A stretch of DNA of 64,000 nt from assembly GCA_934661765.1 (NCBI GenBank), contig CAKUJT010000003.1, positions 30,861-94,860 on the forward strand, given 5' to 3'. Below, piece by piece: positions 33,098 through 42,264 of this stretch (position 1 is its first letter; every line of letters begins with the position of its first letter). The translations under genes were made by a program, and so were the position numbers. The notes under the pieces were generated by a model. The model did not search any database and was not told the DNA's origin. It was given only the letters and a program-made list of their open reading frames with translations. Source of the stretch: an uncultured Senegalimassilia sp. GTDB taxonomy: Bacteria; Actinomycetota; Coriobacteriia; Coriobacteriales; Eggerthellaceae.

Positions 33098-33607
33098 ATG
33101 GCAAACCAGAGCGCAACGGAACCCGCACAAGGCACGGAGCCGGGCCAGGAGCCGACAAACGGCACGGAGCCGGGCCAGGAGCCGGGGGGCGGCACGCAAC
33201 CCGACTACAAGGCGCTGTACGAGGCCGCGAAGGCGAACTCGCGCAAGTGGGAGAAGCAGGCCAAGGCCAACAAGGACGCCGCAGCGGCGCTCGGCGAGGC
33301 GAACCAGGCGAAGAAGACCGCCGATGAGCAGATCGCAGAGCTCACGAAGCGGCTCGACGACAAGGAGAAGGCCGAGCAGCGTACGAAGATCGCAGCCAAG
33401 GTCGCGCAAGAGAAGGGCGTGCCCGCCGACCTGATCGTCGGCGACGACGAGGAGAGCATGGCCGAATGGGCCGACAAGATGCTCGCCGCATTCAAGACCA
33501 AGCCCGCGCCGCGCGTGGAGAAGCCAGGCAGCTTCGCCAAGGACGACGGCAAGGACCGAACGGAGCTGCGCGACTTCGCGTCGGCGCTCCTGGGCAACAA
33601 GCAATAG
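33098..33607 (+). CDS. Capsid scaffold protein
   Basis: This 169-residue acidic coiled-coil protein opens with two repeats of GTEPGQEP. Position directly before the capsid gene, length and the charged helix (EQIAELTKRLDDKEKAEQR) indicate a head scaffold of the DUF4355 type. The ATG at 33098 follows GGGAAAGG. Confidence 0.8.
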   Translation: MANQSATEPAQGTEPGQEPTNGTEPGQEPGGGTQPDYKALYEAAKANSRKWEKQAKANKDAAAALGEANQAKKTADEQIAELTKRLDDKEKAEQRTKIAAKVAQEKGVPADLIVGDDEESMAEWADKMLAAFKTKPAPRVEKPGSFAKDDGKDRTELRDFASALLGNKQ

Positions 33608-33620
33608 AGAAGGAGCCATC

Positions 33621-34502
33621 ATGGCAAACGACACCACCAAGGTCGCGCTCCCGAAGAGCGTGGTCACTACCGTACTCAACAAGGTGAAGGACGCGTCCAC
33701 CATCGCGGCGCTCTCGCCGAGCACCCCGCAGAAGTTCGCGGACTCTACCTACCTCGTTTTCAACCCGACCGCAGAGGCGGAGGTCGTCGCGGAGGGCGCG
33801 AAGAAATCCGGTTCCGAGATCTCCACCGACCCCGTCGTGGCGAAGCGCGTCAAGGTCGTGACGACCACCCGCGTCTCCGACGAGCTGAAGTGGGCGGACG
33901 AGGACAACCAGCTCGAAATCGTGAGCAACATCATCGCCGACCAGACCGCAGCCATCGGCCGAGCGCTCGACTACGTCGTATACCACGCGATCAACCCCAA
34001 GACCGGCCTGGCGCTCGACGGCTACACGGCGCTCACCGCCGGCGCGAACGCTATCACTGCGACCGACAACCCCTCGACCGATATCGACAGCATGACCGAC
34101 GCCGTGCTCGACTACGACATTAACGGCTTCGCCCTGTCCCGCAAGTTCGCGTCAGACCTGCGAAAGCTGCGCGTCCCCGCCACCGGCCTGCGCCTCTACC
34201 CCGAGATTCCGCTGTCCCTCAAGGTCGGCAACATCGACGGCATCCCCGCCGCCGCGTCCGGCACCGTCAACGGCCGCCTCGCGAAGACCGACACCAAGGT
34301 GCTCGGCATCCTCGGCGATTTCAACACGATCAAGTGGGGCATGGTCCGCAACATGATGAGCGAGATCATCGAGTTCGGCGACCCCGACAACACCGGCAAC
34401 GACCTCAAGGGCTACAACCAGGTTGCCTACCGCACCGAGGCCGTGCTGGCCTACGCGGTGCTCGACCCCAAGGCCTTCTCCGTCCTCAAGGCGGGTGCGT
34501 AA
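33621..34502 (+). CDS. Major capsid protein (HK97 fold)
   Basis: This 293-residue protein shows an N-arm, then the HK97-type pattern FNPTAEAEVVAEGAKKSGSE, TTTRVSDELKWADEDN and LGILGDFNTIKWGM. It forms the icosahedral shell. GAGAAGGAG precedes the ATG. Order after the scaffold supports it. Confidence 0.9.
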   Translation: MANDTTKVALPKSVVTTVLNKVKDASTIAALSPSTPQKFADSTYLVFNPTAEAEVVAEGAKKSGSEISTDPVVAKRVKVVTTTRVSDELKWADEDNQLEIVSNIIADQTAAIGRALDYVVYHAINPKTGLALDGYTALTAGANAITATDNPSTDIDSMTDAVLDYDINGFALSRKFASDLRKLRVPATGLRLYPEIPLSLKVGNIDGIPAAASGTVNGRLAKTDTKVLGILGDFNTIKWGMVRNMMSEIIEFGDPDNTGNDLKGYNQVAYRTEAVLAYAVLDPKAFSVLKAGA

Positions 34503-34841
34503 ATGGAGGGTCTTGTGCAGAAGTTCGTGGTCGAGGACGCGTCGAAGGCTTCCCCTATCATGCCCGCCCATGTTGCGTTGGTGCACCCCGACGGCTCGCC
34601 CGTCGCGTTCCCGAGGGCGGCGAAGAACCCGGGCGAGAAGCCGACCGTGGCGAAGCTCGTCGAAGCGCTCGTCGAAGCCGGTCTCATGGAGGCGCCGGCA
34701 TCCGTCGACGAGGCCGAAAACGCAGAAGCTGAAGCAGCCGAGAAGGCCGAAGCGGCAGCGGACGGAAAAGCCGGAGCGGCAGAGGCTGAAAACGCCGAAG
34801 CTGTTGCGGCCAATGAGGCCGAAGCGGCGGAGGCGGAGTAG
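34503..34841 (+). CDS. Ala/Glu-rich head-associated protein
   Basis: This 112-residue protein has a small ordered N-terminal part (VHPDGSPVAF) and a long Ala/Glu repeat tail. Similar proteins after capsid genes act as head fibre or head-tail accessory proteins; this is by position. The ATG lies directly after the capsid stop. Confidence 0.6.
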   Translation: MEGLVQKFVVEDASKASPIMPAHVALVHPDGSPVAFPRAAKNPGEKPTVAKLVEALVEAGLMEAPASVDEAENAEAEAAEKAEAAADGKAGAAEAENAEAVAANEAEAAEAE

Positions 34842-34843
34842 CC

Positions 34844-35239
34844 ATGGAAGCGCTGGCATCTGTCAAGGACTACTCGGCAAGATACGGCGAGCCAAGCGAC
34901 GCCGGGCGCGTGACGACGCTCCTCAAGGACGCCAGCGATCTGCTCATGGCCGCTTACGAGGAGCGCATAGGCGCTTACGAGCCGGGCGGATGCCCGGCGT
35001 TCGACCGCGCGGCTCCTGCGGTGTGCTGCCTGCTCGTCAACCGCGTGCTGTCGGCCCCCGCCGCCATGGCGGGCGCCACCCAGTACAGCCAGGGCGCAGG
35101 CGGATACACGGCGTCGGTGACCTACGGCTCGGCTCTCGGCGAGATGTACCTGGGCAAGAGCGACCTCAAGCGCCTCGGCCTCGCCGGCCAGGCCTTGGGG
35201 GCGCTCACCCCGCTCGAACGGGACGAGGTGGTCGAATGA
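34844..35239 (+). CDS. Head-tail connector (gp19/gp15-like)
   Basis: This 131-residue helical protein begins with the motif layout common to adaptor proteins (SVKDYSARYGEPSDAGRVTT, with LLKDASDLL). It likely forms the ring under the portal. The stop overlaps the next start. Confidence 0.75.
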   Translation: MEALASVKDYSARYGEPSDAGRVTTLLKDASDLLMAAYEERIGAYEPGGCPAFDRAAPAVCCLLVNRVLSAPAAMAGATQYSQGAGGYTASVTYGSALGEMYLGKSDLKRLGLAGQALGALTPLERDEVVE

Positions 35240-35577
35240 TGTGCCTCATCGCCGGCGAGACCGTGACCGTCCGCAACATCGAGCAGGCGTTCGACGAGCT
35301 AGGAGAGCCGACGGGCGCGACGGTCGCCGAAACGGTCGTTGACAACGTCGTGGTCTGCCCCGGCGCGACCGCCGACCTTGATTCGACGCGGCCGAACGGC
35401 GTGACGGTCGCCTACACGCTCTGCTTTCCCAAGGACTGCGACGTACGCCTCAAGGGCGCGACCGTCAACGTGCGCGGGGTCGACTACCTCGTGGTCGGCG
35501 ACCCTCAGCGCTACACCGAGGAGAACACGCCGGGGCCGTGGAACCTCACGTGCGAGGTGACCCGCACCGATGGCTAA
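35236..35577 (+). CDS. Head-tail joining protein
   Basis: This 113-residue beta-rich protein (VNVRGVDYLVVGDPQRY) sits where the head closure or stopper protein lies in HK97/SPP1-type phages. A second ATG at 35239 is an equal start choice. Confidence 0.65.
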   Translation: MMCLIAGETVTVRNIEQAFDELGEPTGATVAETVVDNVVVCPGATADLDSTRPNGVTVAYTLCFPKDCDVRLKGATVNVRGVDYLVVGDPQRYTEENTPGPWNLTCEVTRTDG

Positions 35578-35866
35578 GACAGGCTGCAAGGTCAAGATCA
35601 AATGGAAGGGCTGGAAGCGCGGCGGGTACGCCGAGGTCATGAACGGCGGCGGCGTGCAGGGCATGCTCGACCAGAAGGCGAGCGCCGCCCTGTCGTCCGC
35701 CAACGCGTCGTTCTCTCCCAAGCCCGGCGAGGGAGCCGGGTACGAAGGCAAGACGCTCAACGGATCGCTCGCTAAGGGACGGATCATCTACACCACGTGC
35801 CCCCACGCGAACGTGAGCGAGCGCAAGCACAACCGCCTGCAGGGCATTTTCGGGGGCGGTGCCTGA
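35570..35866 (+). CDS. HK97 gp10-like tail-completion protein
   Basis: This 98-residue protein has a basic start (KVKIKWKGWKRGGYAEVM) and GRIIYTTCPHANVSERKHN. Position and size suit gp10-type neck proteins. It is overlapped on both sides. Confidence 0.65.
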   Translation: MAKTGCKVKIKWKGWKRGGYAEVMNGGGVQGMLDQKASAALSSANASFSPKPGEGAGYEGKTLNGSLAKGRIIYTTCPHANVSERKHNRLQGIFGGGA

Positions 35867-36207
35867 TGGACGTAGAGCGCGTGTGCGCGGACCGCGTGAT
35901 GGCCGATACCGGCGTCAGATGCACGCTCGACGTACCGGCCGACCGACCCGACGAGTTCGTGCAGTTCAGCCTCGCCACAACGGGCGGGGGCAGGTACGTG
36001 CAAAGGCCGAGAGTCCTAGCCACCTCGTGGGCGAAGACGCGCAGGCGGGCGAAGGAGATCGCCGAGGCCGTCGAGCACGCCTGCGCCTCCATCGAGGAGG
36101 AGCCCAACGTCTTCTCCGCCGTGCCCGACGGCACCTACAGATGGGACGACCCGGAGACAGGGACGCCCCGTTACCAAACGAACATCAACCTCATTATCTG
36201 CGAGTAA
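35866..36207 (+). CDS. Tail-terminator-like protein
   Basis: This 113-residue alpha/beta protein precedes the tail tube gene. TSWAKTRRRAKEIAEAVEHA and the last strand TNINLIICE suit the tail terminator family. Assignment is mainly by position. Confidence 0.65.
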   Translation: MDVERVCADRVMADTGVRCTLDVPADRPDEFVQFSLATTGGGRYVQRPRVLATSWAKTRRRAKEIAEAVEHACASIEEEPNVFSAVPDGTYRWDDPETGTPRYQTNINLIICE

Positions 36208-36217
36208 GGAGCCAGCA

Positions 36218-36793
36218 ATGGCAGAGGTAAACGCAAACAACGTCGCAAACGTCTCGTCCACAAAGGGCGTCAAGGGCGGCTACATCTTCACGGCGCCGGC
36301 GAACACGCCGCTCCCGACCGACTACAAGACCCAGCTTCCGCAGCAATGGAAGTGCCTCGGGTTCATCTCGGAGGACGGCTACACCGAGACGCTGGACACC
36401 GACTCCGAGGACCTGAAGGACATGAACGGCGACCTCATGGGGTCTCCGCAGACCTCCCGCGTTGAGTCCGGCCAGTTCACGCTCGCCGAGATCAAGGCGT
36501 CGACTCTCAAGGCGATGTACGGAGCCGAAAACGTCACCGACGTCGGCGGCGTCATCACCGTCAAGCACAACGGCAACTCGTCCGACACATGGCCCATCGT
36601 GCTCGAACTGGTGCTCAAGGACGGTCGCCGCTGGCGCAAGGTCGTGCCTATCGCACAGTCCTCCGAGCTCGACGACCTCACGCTCGCGGTGGGCGAGCTT
36701 GCCGCCCGTGCGCTCACGGTCAAGTACCTGACCGATGCAAACGGCAACACTTGCTATGACTACATCCAATCCACCGAGACCACGGAGGGCTAG
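36218..36793 (+). CDS. Major tail tube protein
   Basis: This 191-residue beta-rich protein contains GYTETLDTDSEDLKDMNGD and VESGQFTLAEIKASTLKAMYG, typical of siphovirus tail tube subunits. GTAAGGAG precedes the ATG. It lies before the tail chaperone pair. Confidence 0.85.
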   Translation: MAEVNANNVANVSSTKGVKGGYIFTAPANTPLPTDYKTQLPQQWKCLGFISEDGYTETLDTDSEDLKDMNGDLMGSPQTSRVESGQFTLAEIKASTLKAMYGAENVTDVGGVITVKHNGNSSDTWPIVLELVLKDGRRWRKVVPIAQSSELDDLTLAVGELAARALTVKYLTDANGNTCYDYIQSTETTEG

Positions 36794-36795
36794 AG

Positions 36796-37086
36796 ATGAC
36801 CGAGATCACGTTCGCCATCCCCGGTTACGAGGGCGAGTTTATCGCCGACTACGACGAGCTCACGTCGTACAAGACCAACAAGCAGTTCGCCATGAGCGAG
36901 AAGAACCCCGGCGGCATGTTCGAGGCCTTCGAGCGCGTCTTCGCCGGCCACGACGAGGAGTACATGGAGCGCCTGGGCGGCTCGGTCGAAAACACGGGCC
37001 TGCTCATGGAGGCGGCATTCGAGGCGGCGAAGGCAAAAAACTCATCGGCTTCGTCCGAGACCTCGAAGGTCATCGCGGCGAAGTAG
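36796..37086 (+). CDS. Tail assembly chaperone, unshifted form (gpG-like)
   Basis: This 96-residue protein helps assemble the tail around the tape measure. It is read in frame 0 to the stop at 37084-37086. The site A_AAA_AAC near its end allows a -1 shift into the following frame. Position between tail tube and tape measure is diagnostic. Confidence 0.85.
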   Translation: MTEITFAIPGYEGEFIADYDELTSYKTNKQFAMSEKNPGGMFEAFERVFAGHDEEYMERLGGSVENTGLLMEAAFEAAKAKNSSASSETSKVIAAK

Positions 37087-37439
37087 TAGCCGACTTCCAG
37101 CAGTACTACGGCATCGCCCTCCCGTTGTCGGGAGGGCCTGACGACCTTCCGCGCATGGCCCTCCTCTGGGAGCACCTGCCGGATGGTTCCAGATGCGCCC
37201 GACGTATGTTCCCCGAGCTCAAGTGGGACGAGGAGACGTACATGCTCTGGCGCATCGAGGCGCAGCTGCGCTCGCTGGCGTGGGGGATGGCCGACAAGAA
37301 GCACCGCGCGGCGCAGCCGCCGCAGCCTCTCAAGACGCCTGGACAGCTCGCCGAGCTGGAGAGGCATAGGAAGAACGCCCTCGCCAACAGGGCGGAGATA
37401 GACGCGATTCTGGGTTTAGGAGGACTGGATGGCGACTAG
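36796..37439 (+). CDS. Tail assembly chaperone, -1 frameshift form (gpGT-like)
   Basis: Reading frame 0 to 37041 and then the -1 frame from base 37041 gives a 214-residue fusion. The added part starts LIGFVRDLEGHRGEV and ends before the stop at 37437-37439. This second ORF has no good start of its own, and it overlaps the tape measure start by 11 bases. Both facts match the conserved G/GT arrangement. Confidence 0.8.
37035..37041 (+). promoter_or_regulatory. -1 frameshift slippery site
   Basis: AAAAAAC is in the correct phase (A AAA AAC) relative to the gpG frame, one of the most efficient -1 heptamers. Confidence 0.85.
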
Positions 37440-39969
37440 CGTAGGCTCGGCATGCATCACGCTCATGCCGTCCATGGATGGCTTCGCCGGCAAGATCTGC
37501 GGAGAGTTCGGAAGCACCGGCTCAAAGGCCGGGAATGCCTTCGGCAACACGATGACCGCCGGAATCGACGGAGGGGTCAAGCGGTCGAGCGGCCTGCTGT
37601 CCGGCCTCGGCACCGTAGCCAGGGGCGTCGGCACAGTCGCCGCCGCCGGAATGACCGCGCTCACGGGGGCCGTGACCGCCATCGGCGGCGCGGCCCTCTC
37701 CGCATATGCAGACTACGAGCAGCTGGTCGGCGGCGTTGACACGCTGTTCGGCTCCGCGTCTGGGCAGCTGCAGGCATACGCGGCCGATGCATACAAGACC
37801 TGCGGCATGAGCGCGAACCAGTACATGACGCAGGCTACGAGCTTCGCCGCGTCGCTCGTGAGCTCGTGCGGCGGAGACGTCGCAAAAGCTGCCGACTACG
37901 CGAACATGGCGATGGGCGACATGTCGGACAACGTCAACAAAATGGGCTCCAACATGGTCGACGTGCAGAACGCCTACCAAGGTTTCGCCAAGCAGAACTA
38001 CACCATGCTCGACAATCTCAAGCTCGGCTACGGCGGCACGAAGGAGGAGATGGAGCGCCTGATCGCAGACGCGAACAAGCTGCGCGAGGCTCAGGGGAAG
38101 AACGCCGACCTCACCATCGACAGCTACGCCGACGTGGTCGAGGCCATCCATACCGTGCAGGAGAACATGGGCATCACGGGCACCACCGCGAAGGAGGCCG
38201 CGACCACCATCTCCGGCTCCATCGGCATGGCCAAGGCGGCATGGGAGAACTTCATCACCGGCTTGGGGCGCGACGACGTCGACTTCTCGCAGCTCACCGA
38301 GCAGCTTCTGACCTCCATCGGCGCGGTGGCCACCAACGTCGCGCCCCGTGTCGCGCAAATCGGCGAGGGCATCATGCAGGCGTTCCCTGTCGTGCTCGCA
38401 GGGCTCGGCACGGTGCTCGCGCCGATCGTATCAGAGGCCCTGGCGACGGCATGGAACATAGCAGTGCAGGCTCTCGCAGGCATCGGCATCCACTTGCCAG
38501 AGGTTGACGCATCGCAGATATTGAACGCCTTCCAGACGGTGGCAGACGTCGCCTCGACCGTCGTCGGCGTCGTGCGCTCGGCGTTTGAGGCTGTGCCTGG
38601 CATCTTCGAAACGGTCACATCGGCCGTAGGCGGGGCGATCAGCGCCGTTATATCGGCTGTTTCGCCTTTTGCGGAGTATTTCGTTGCGCAGATGCTTCCC
38701 GCAGTGGTGTCGTTCGCATCCGGCCTCGTCTCCGCGTTTGCGGCGGTTTGGCCCGTGCTTTCGCAATTCGGCCAGACGATTACGAACATCGGAACGGCCG
38801 TCATGCCCGTATTGCAGAACGCGTTCGCTCTGATCATGCCGCTGATTAGCCAAGCCATAAGTCTGGTCATGCAGCTGTTCTCGGCGCTCTCTCCGCTTAT
38901 ATCGCAGGTCGCAGCCGCGCTTATGCCGGCGTTGACCGCCATAGGAACGGCGCTCGCAAACCTCGCCGCAGCAGTGCTGCCTGGTCTTGCGGCTGCGGTC
39001 CAGGTCGTCTTTTCCGTGATTCAGATGCTCATGCCGGTCATTCAGACCGTGCTCTCCGTAGTCGGCTCAATCGTGTCCGTGGTGCTGACCGTCGTGTCGC
39101 AGGTGATCGCCGCCGTCATCAACGCTGCGGCGGTTGTATCGTCTGTCATATCGGCGGTGCTGACCGTCGTATCCGCCCTAGTGGCAGGCGTGACGGCATT
39201 CATCGGCTCGATTCTTGCCGTTGTCGGCGGGTGCGTGTCGACCGTATCAGCACTAGTGGCCGGGGCTGTAAACACCGTCGTGTCACTGATCGGCTCGCTC
39301 GTCTCGTCCGTGCTGTCGGCCATCTCGGGCCTGGTATCGGGCGTCGCGTCGTTCTTTCAGTCGATCGTCTCCACCATGTCGAGCGCCGCGAGCAGCGCTT
39401 ATTCCGCAGTGACGGGCGCATTCAATTCCATGGTCGGCGCTGTTTCCGGTGCGGTCGGGAACCTTATGGGCGTCGTGTCTGGAATCCCCGGCCAAATCAC
39501 CGGCTTCTTCGCAGGCGCCGGATCGTGGCTCGTGGATTCCGGCCGCGCGATCATCGACGGCCTCGTCTCCGGCATCCAGTCCGCCATCGGAGGCGCGTTG
39601 GGCGCGGTGTCCGGCGCGGTCTCGCAAATCCGTGCCTTCTTCCCGTTCTCGCCCGCGAAGACAGGCCCCTTCTCCGGCCACGGCTATACGACGTTTTCGG
39701 GCAAGGCGCTCATGGAAGGCTGGGCCGAGGGCATCGGCGGAGGCACCGGTTCTGTCGTCTCTGCGATCACCGGCGCCATGGAGACGGCCCAGGGGATGCT
39801 GTCCACGGGGCTCACGGTGGCACCGGCGGCGGCAGGCGCTGCCGTCGCGGGAGGCACGACCTACAACATCACCGTCAACGGCGGCAATGTAAACGCAGAC
39901 CAGAGGATTATGCAGGCGGTAGATGTGCTCGTGTCCGCCGCGAAGCGATCCGCAGGGTCGGGAAGGTAG
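37429..39969 (+). CDS. Tape measure protein
   Basis: This 846-residue protein sets tail length. The N-terminal part includes MDGFAGKICGEFGSTGSKAG and a domain with ASGQLQAYAADAYKTCGMSA. A long hydrophobic Val/Ile/Ala-rich middle (about residues 300-690) is followed by a Gly-rich end (GHGYTTFSGKALMEGWAEG). It overlaps the end of gpGT. At ~152 bases of tail per 50 residues no exact tail length is claimed. Confidence 0.9.
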   Translation: MATSVGSACITLMPSMDGFAGKICGEFGSTGSKAGNAFGNTMTAGIDGGVKRSSGLLSGLGTVARGVGTVAAAGMTALTGAVTAIGGAALSAYADYEQLVGGVDTLFGSASGQLQAYAADAYKTCGMSANQYMTQATSFAASLVSSCGGDVAKAADYANMAMGDMSDNVNKMGSNMVDVQNAYQGFAKQNYTMLDNLKLGYGGTKEEMERLIADANKLREAQGKNADLTIDSYADVVEAIHTVQENMGITGTTAKEAATTISGSIGMAKAAWENFITGLGRDDVDFSQLTEQLLTSIGAVATNVAPRVAQIGEGIMQAFPVVLAGLGTVLAPIVSEALATAWNIAVQALAGIGIHLPEVDASQILNAFQTVADVASTVVGVVRSAFEAVPGIFETVTSAVGGAISAVISAVSPFAEYFVAQMLPAVVSFASGLVSAFAAVWPVLSQFGQTITNIGTAVMPVLQNAFALIMPLISQAISLVMQLFSALSPLISQVAAALMPALTAIGTALANLAAAVLPGLAAAVQVVFSVIQMLMPVIQTVLSVVGSIVSVVLTVVSQVIAAVINAAAVVSSVISAVLTVVSALVAGVTAFIGSILAVVGGCVSTVSALVAGAVNTVVSLIGSLVSSVLSAISGLVSGVASFFQSIVSTMSSAASSAYSAVTGAFNSMVGAVSGAVGNLMGVVSGIPGQITGFFAGAGSWLVDSGRAIIDGLVSGIQSAIGGALGAVSGAVSQIRAFFPFSPAKTGPFSGHGYTTFSGKALMEGWAEGIGGGTGSVVSAITGAMETAQGMLSTGLTVAPAAAGAAVAGGTTYNITVNGGNVNADQRIMQAVDVLVSAAKRSAGSGR

Positions 39970-39975
39970 CAGCAT

Positions 39976-42264
39976 ATGGCAGATAGCTGGGGAGGAACCG
40001 CCGGTAGCCTCGGGCGCTGGCAGGCGTATGTGAACGCATGGGTTCTCAGCGAGAACGATACCCATGCCACCATCAGGTGCCAAGCGTTCTTTCACTCGAT
40101 TAACTGGGGCTTCGACGTGTACGGAAACGGCACGGCGTATGTCGACGGAGAAAAAGCGTCCTCCGGCACCGTCACCATGTACTCGCCGTATGGCGGGACG
40201 GTCACCCAGCTGGTCGCCACGAAGGACCTCACCGTGGCCAAGGGAGGCAGCGGACGCAACGTCTGGTGCTCCGCGACCATCAACGTGACCGGCGGCTACG
40301 AGAACGGGTCGTCGAGCGCAGGCGTCAACGTCTGGGTCGGCCAGCGAGCATACTACCAGCCGCACCCTCCGCGCGACTGCTCGCTGCAGCGCGTGTCCGA
40401 CACGCAGCAGCGCATCAAATGGTCGCCCGATTACACCGGCATGGACGGCGGGTACCCATGGGCGGGCGTGTACGTCGACAGGCGCACCGACGACGGCTCG
40501 TGGGTCAACATCGCCGACGTCTCATGGGACGTGACAAACTACACAGACAACTCGACGAAGGCCGGCCACAAGTACGAGTACCGCCTTTGCGCCCACGGTC
40601 CCGGCGGAAACTCGAAGCACGTCGCGTGCGGCACCACCTACACCACGCCGTCCGCGCCATCGCGCGTGGAGAGCGTCAAGGGCGGCGCAACGAAGGTGAC
40701 GCTTCGCGTATACGGCGCCTGGGCGTATGCCGACTCCTGGGACGTGCAGCGCTCGGCGAACGGCGGGAGCACGTGGGAGGCGATCTCGGCGGTCGCCGAG
40801 GAAAAAGGCTCCGCGCAGCTCGACCTCCAAGACGACTCCGCGCCTGCCGGCACCGTCGTCTACAGGGTCAGGGCGAAGCGCGGAAGCCTCGTATCCGCCT
40901 GGGTCAAGTCGAACTCCGTAACGACCATCACTCCGCCGCTCGCTCCGAAGGTGACGGCCGACTCGGTGGTGCCGACGGGTGCGGCTGCGAACGTGTCGTG
41001 GGTGCCGAACCATCCTGACGGCTCGGCGCAGTCCGCCGCGCAGCTTGAGCTCGTCGGAAGCGAGACGATAACGAAGTCGTACACGGCCGAGAAATGCGCA
41101 TCGGTCACGCTCGCGAAAGGAAGCTGGAAGGCACGCGTCCGCACGAAGGGCCTGCACGCCGATTGGGGCGCGTGGTCCGGATACGTCCCCATCGTCGTGG
41201 CCGACTACCCGCAGTGCTGGGTGGCGTCGCCGGCGACCGACGGCGTGCTTATCGATGCGGTGCCGCTTGCCGTCCAGGTGGACGCCGCTGACGAGACCGG
41301 AATCGCCCAGGCGTCGCTCACGCTCGCAGAGGTCGGCGGCGCAACGGTCGCCACGGCCGACGTCACGAACCTGAAGCCCGTGAGCTTCGGCAGCTATGCC
41401 ACCATCCGCAACGGCATCGACTACCTGCTCACGCTCACGGTCAAAGGCGGCTCCGGTCTCTCAAAGACCGCCACACGCCGCTTCAAGACGCACTGGGCCG
41501 AGCCTGCGATCCCGGTCGTGTCGCTGTCGTACGACGACGCCCTGGCGTGCCACGTGAAGGCGAGGAACGGCCTCTCTGTCTACGAGGTGGAGCAGACCAC
41601 ACTCGTAGGCCCCATGACTGCCGACGAGGTGAGCAACGAGCTCTCCATGCTCGGGACCATCACCGCTGACGGGGGAGCCCTGGTTATCGGCAGCGCATCC
41701 CTCTGCTCGGCCTTCACGGTAGAGCGTGTTTATGGCGGCGATGCCGTCATAGGACGCGGCATGCTCGATTCCCAGGAGACGATCGACCGCGTACCGCCGC
41801 TCAACACCGACTACGAGTACAGGGTCACCGGATACGCGGAGAACGGCACCTCCTCGCAGATCACGGCCGGAGCAAACGTGTTCGCGCACGGAATGGCGCT
41901 CAACTTCGGGCAGGACGCATCCACCGTGCTCGTGCTCGACTATAACGGCGATTACTCGACAAGCTCGCAGCGGTCTGTGGAGACCTACCACTTCGCCGAC
42001 GGCGGCGAGAACGGCGACCTGCCCGTGTCGTACATGCTCGACGAGCTCGACAAGAAGACCTCGCTCTCGTGGGAGATGGAGCGAGACGGGCACGACGAGT
42101 TCATGAGGGTCATGGACGAGCAATGGAAGGGATGGTGGCGAGGCCACGCGGGAGAGCGGGCGTACGGCCCGATGGACTTCGGCCTGTCCGTGAAGAAACC
42201 AGGCGTGTGGAAGGGGTCTGCCGACCTCACGCACAACGTATTCGAGGAGCCGATAAATGGCTGA
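39976..42264 (+). CDS. Tail protein with fibronectin-III-like domains
   Basis: This 762-residue beta-rich protein has at least two FnIII-like segments (about residues 130-215 and 218-312, with YEYRLCAHGPGG and VVYRVRAKRGS). Another segment lies near residues 595-640 with DYEYRVTGYAENG. Position after the tape measure suits a distal tail or tail-tip protein. The C-terminal part (YGPMDFGLSVKKPGVWKGSADL) resembles strands seen in distal tail proteins. Confidence 0.75.
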   Translation: MADSWGGTAGSLGRWQAYVNAWVLSENDTHATIRCQAFFHSINWGFDVYGNGTAYVDGEKASSGTVTMYSPYGGTVTQLVATKDLTVAKGGSGRNVWCSATINVTGGYENGSSSAGVNVWVGQRAYYQPHPPRDCSLQRVSDTQQRIKWSPDYTGMDGGYPWAGVYVDRRTDDGSWVNIADVSWDVTNYTDNSTKAGHKYEYRLCAHGPGGNSKHVACGTTYTTPSAPSRVESVKGGATKVTLRVYGAWAYADSWDVQRSANGGSTWEAISAVAEEKGSAQLDLQDDSAPAGTVVYRVRAKRGSLVSAWVKSNSVTTITPPLAPKVTADSVVPTGAAANVSWVPNHPDGSAQSAAQLELVGSETITKSYTAEKCASVTLAKGSWKARVRTKGLHADWGAWSGYVPIVVADYPQCWVASPATDGVLIDAVPLAVQVDAADETGIAQASLTLAEVGGATVATADVTNLKPVSFGSYATIRNGIDYLLTLTVKGGSGLSKTATRRFKTHWAEPAIPVVSLSYDDALACHVKARNGLSVYEVEQTTLVGPMTADEVSNELSMLGTITADGGALVIGSASLCSAFTVERVYGGDAVIGRGMLDSQETIDRVPPLNTDYEYRVTGYAENGTSSQITAGANVFAHGMALNFGQDASTVLVLDYNGDYSTSSQRSVETYHFADGGENGDLPVSYMLDELDKKTSLSWEMERDGHDEFMRVMDEQWKGWWRGHAGERAYGPMDFGLSVKKPGVWKGSADLTHNVFEEPING

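Noticed and set aside
32862..33195. Immunity gene for the MuF toxin-like domain
   Set aside because: The only frames are leftward shadows of the repetitive scaffold start; no coding signal is present.
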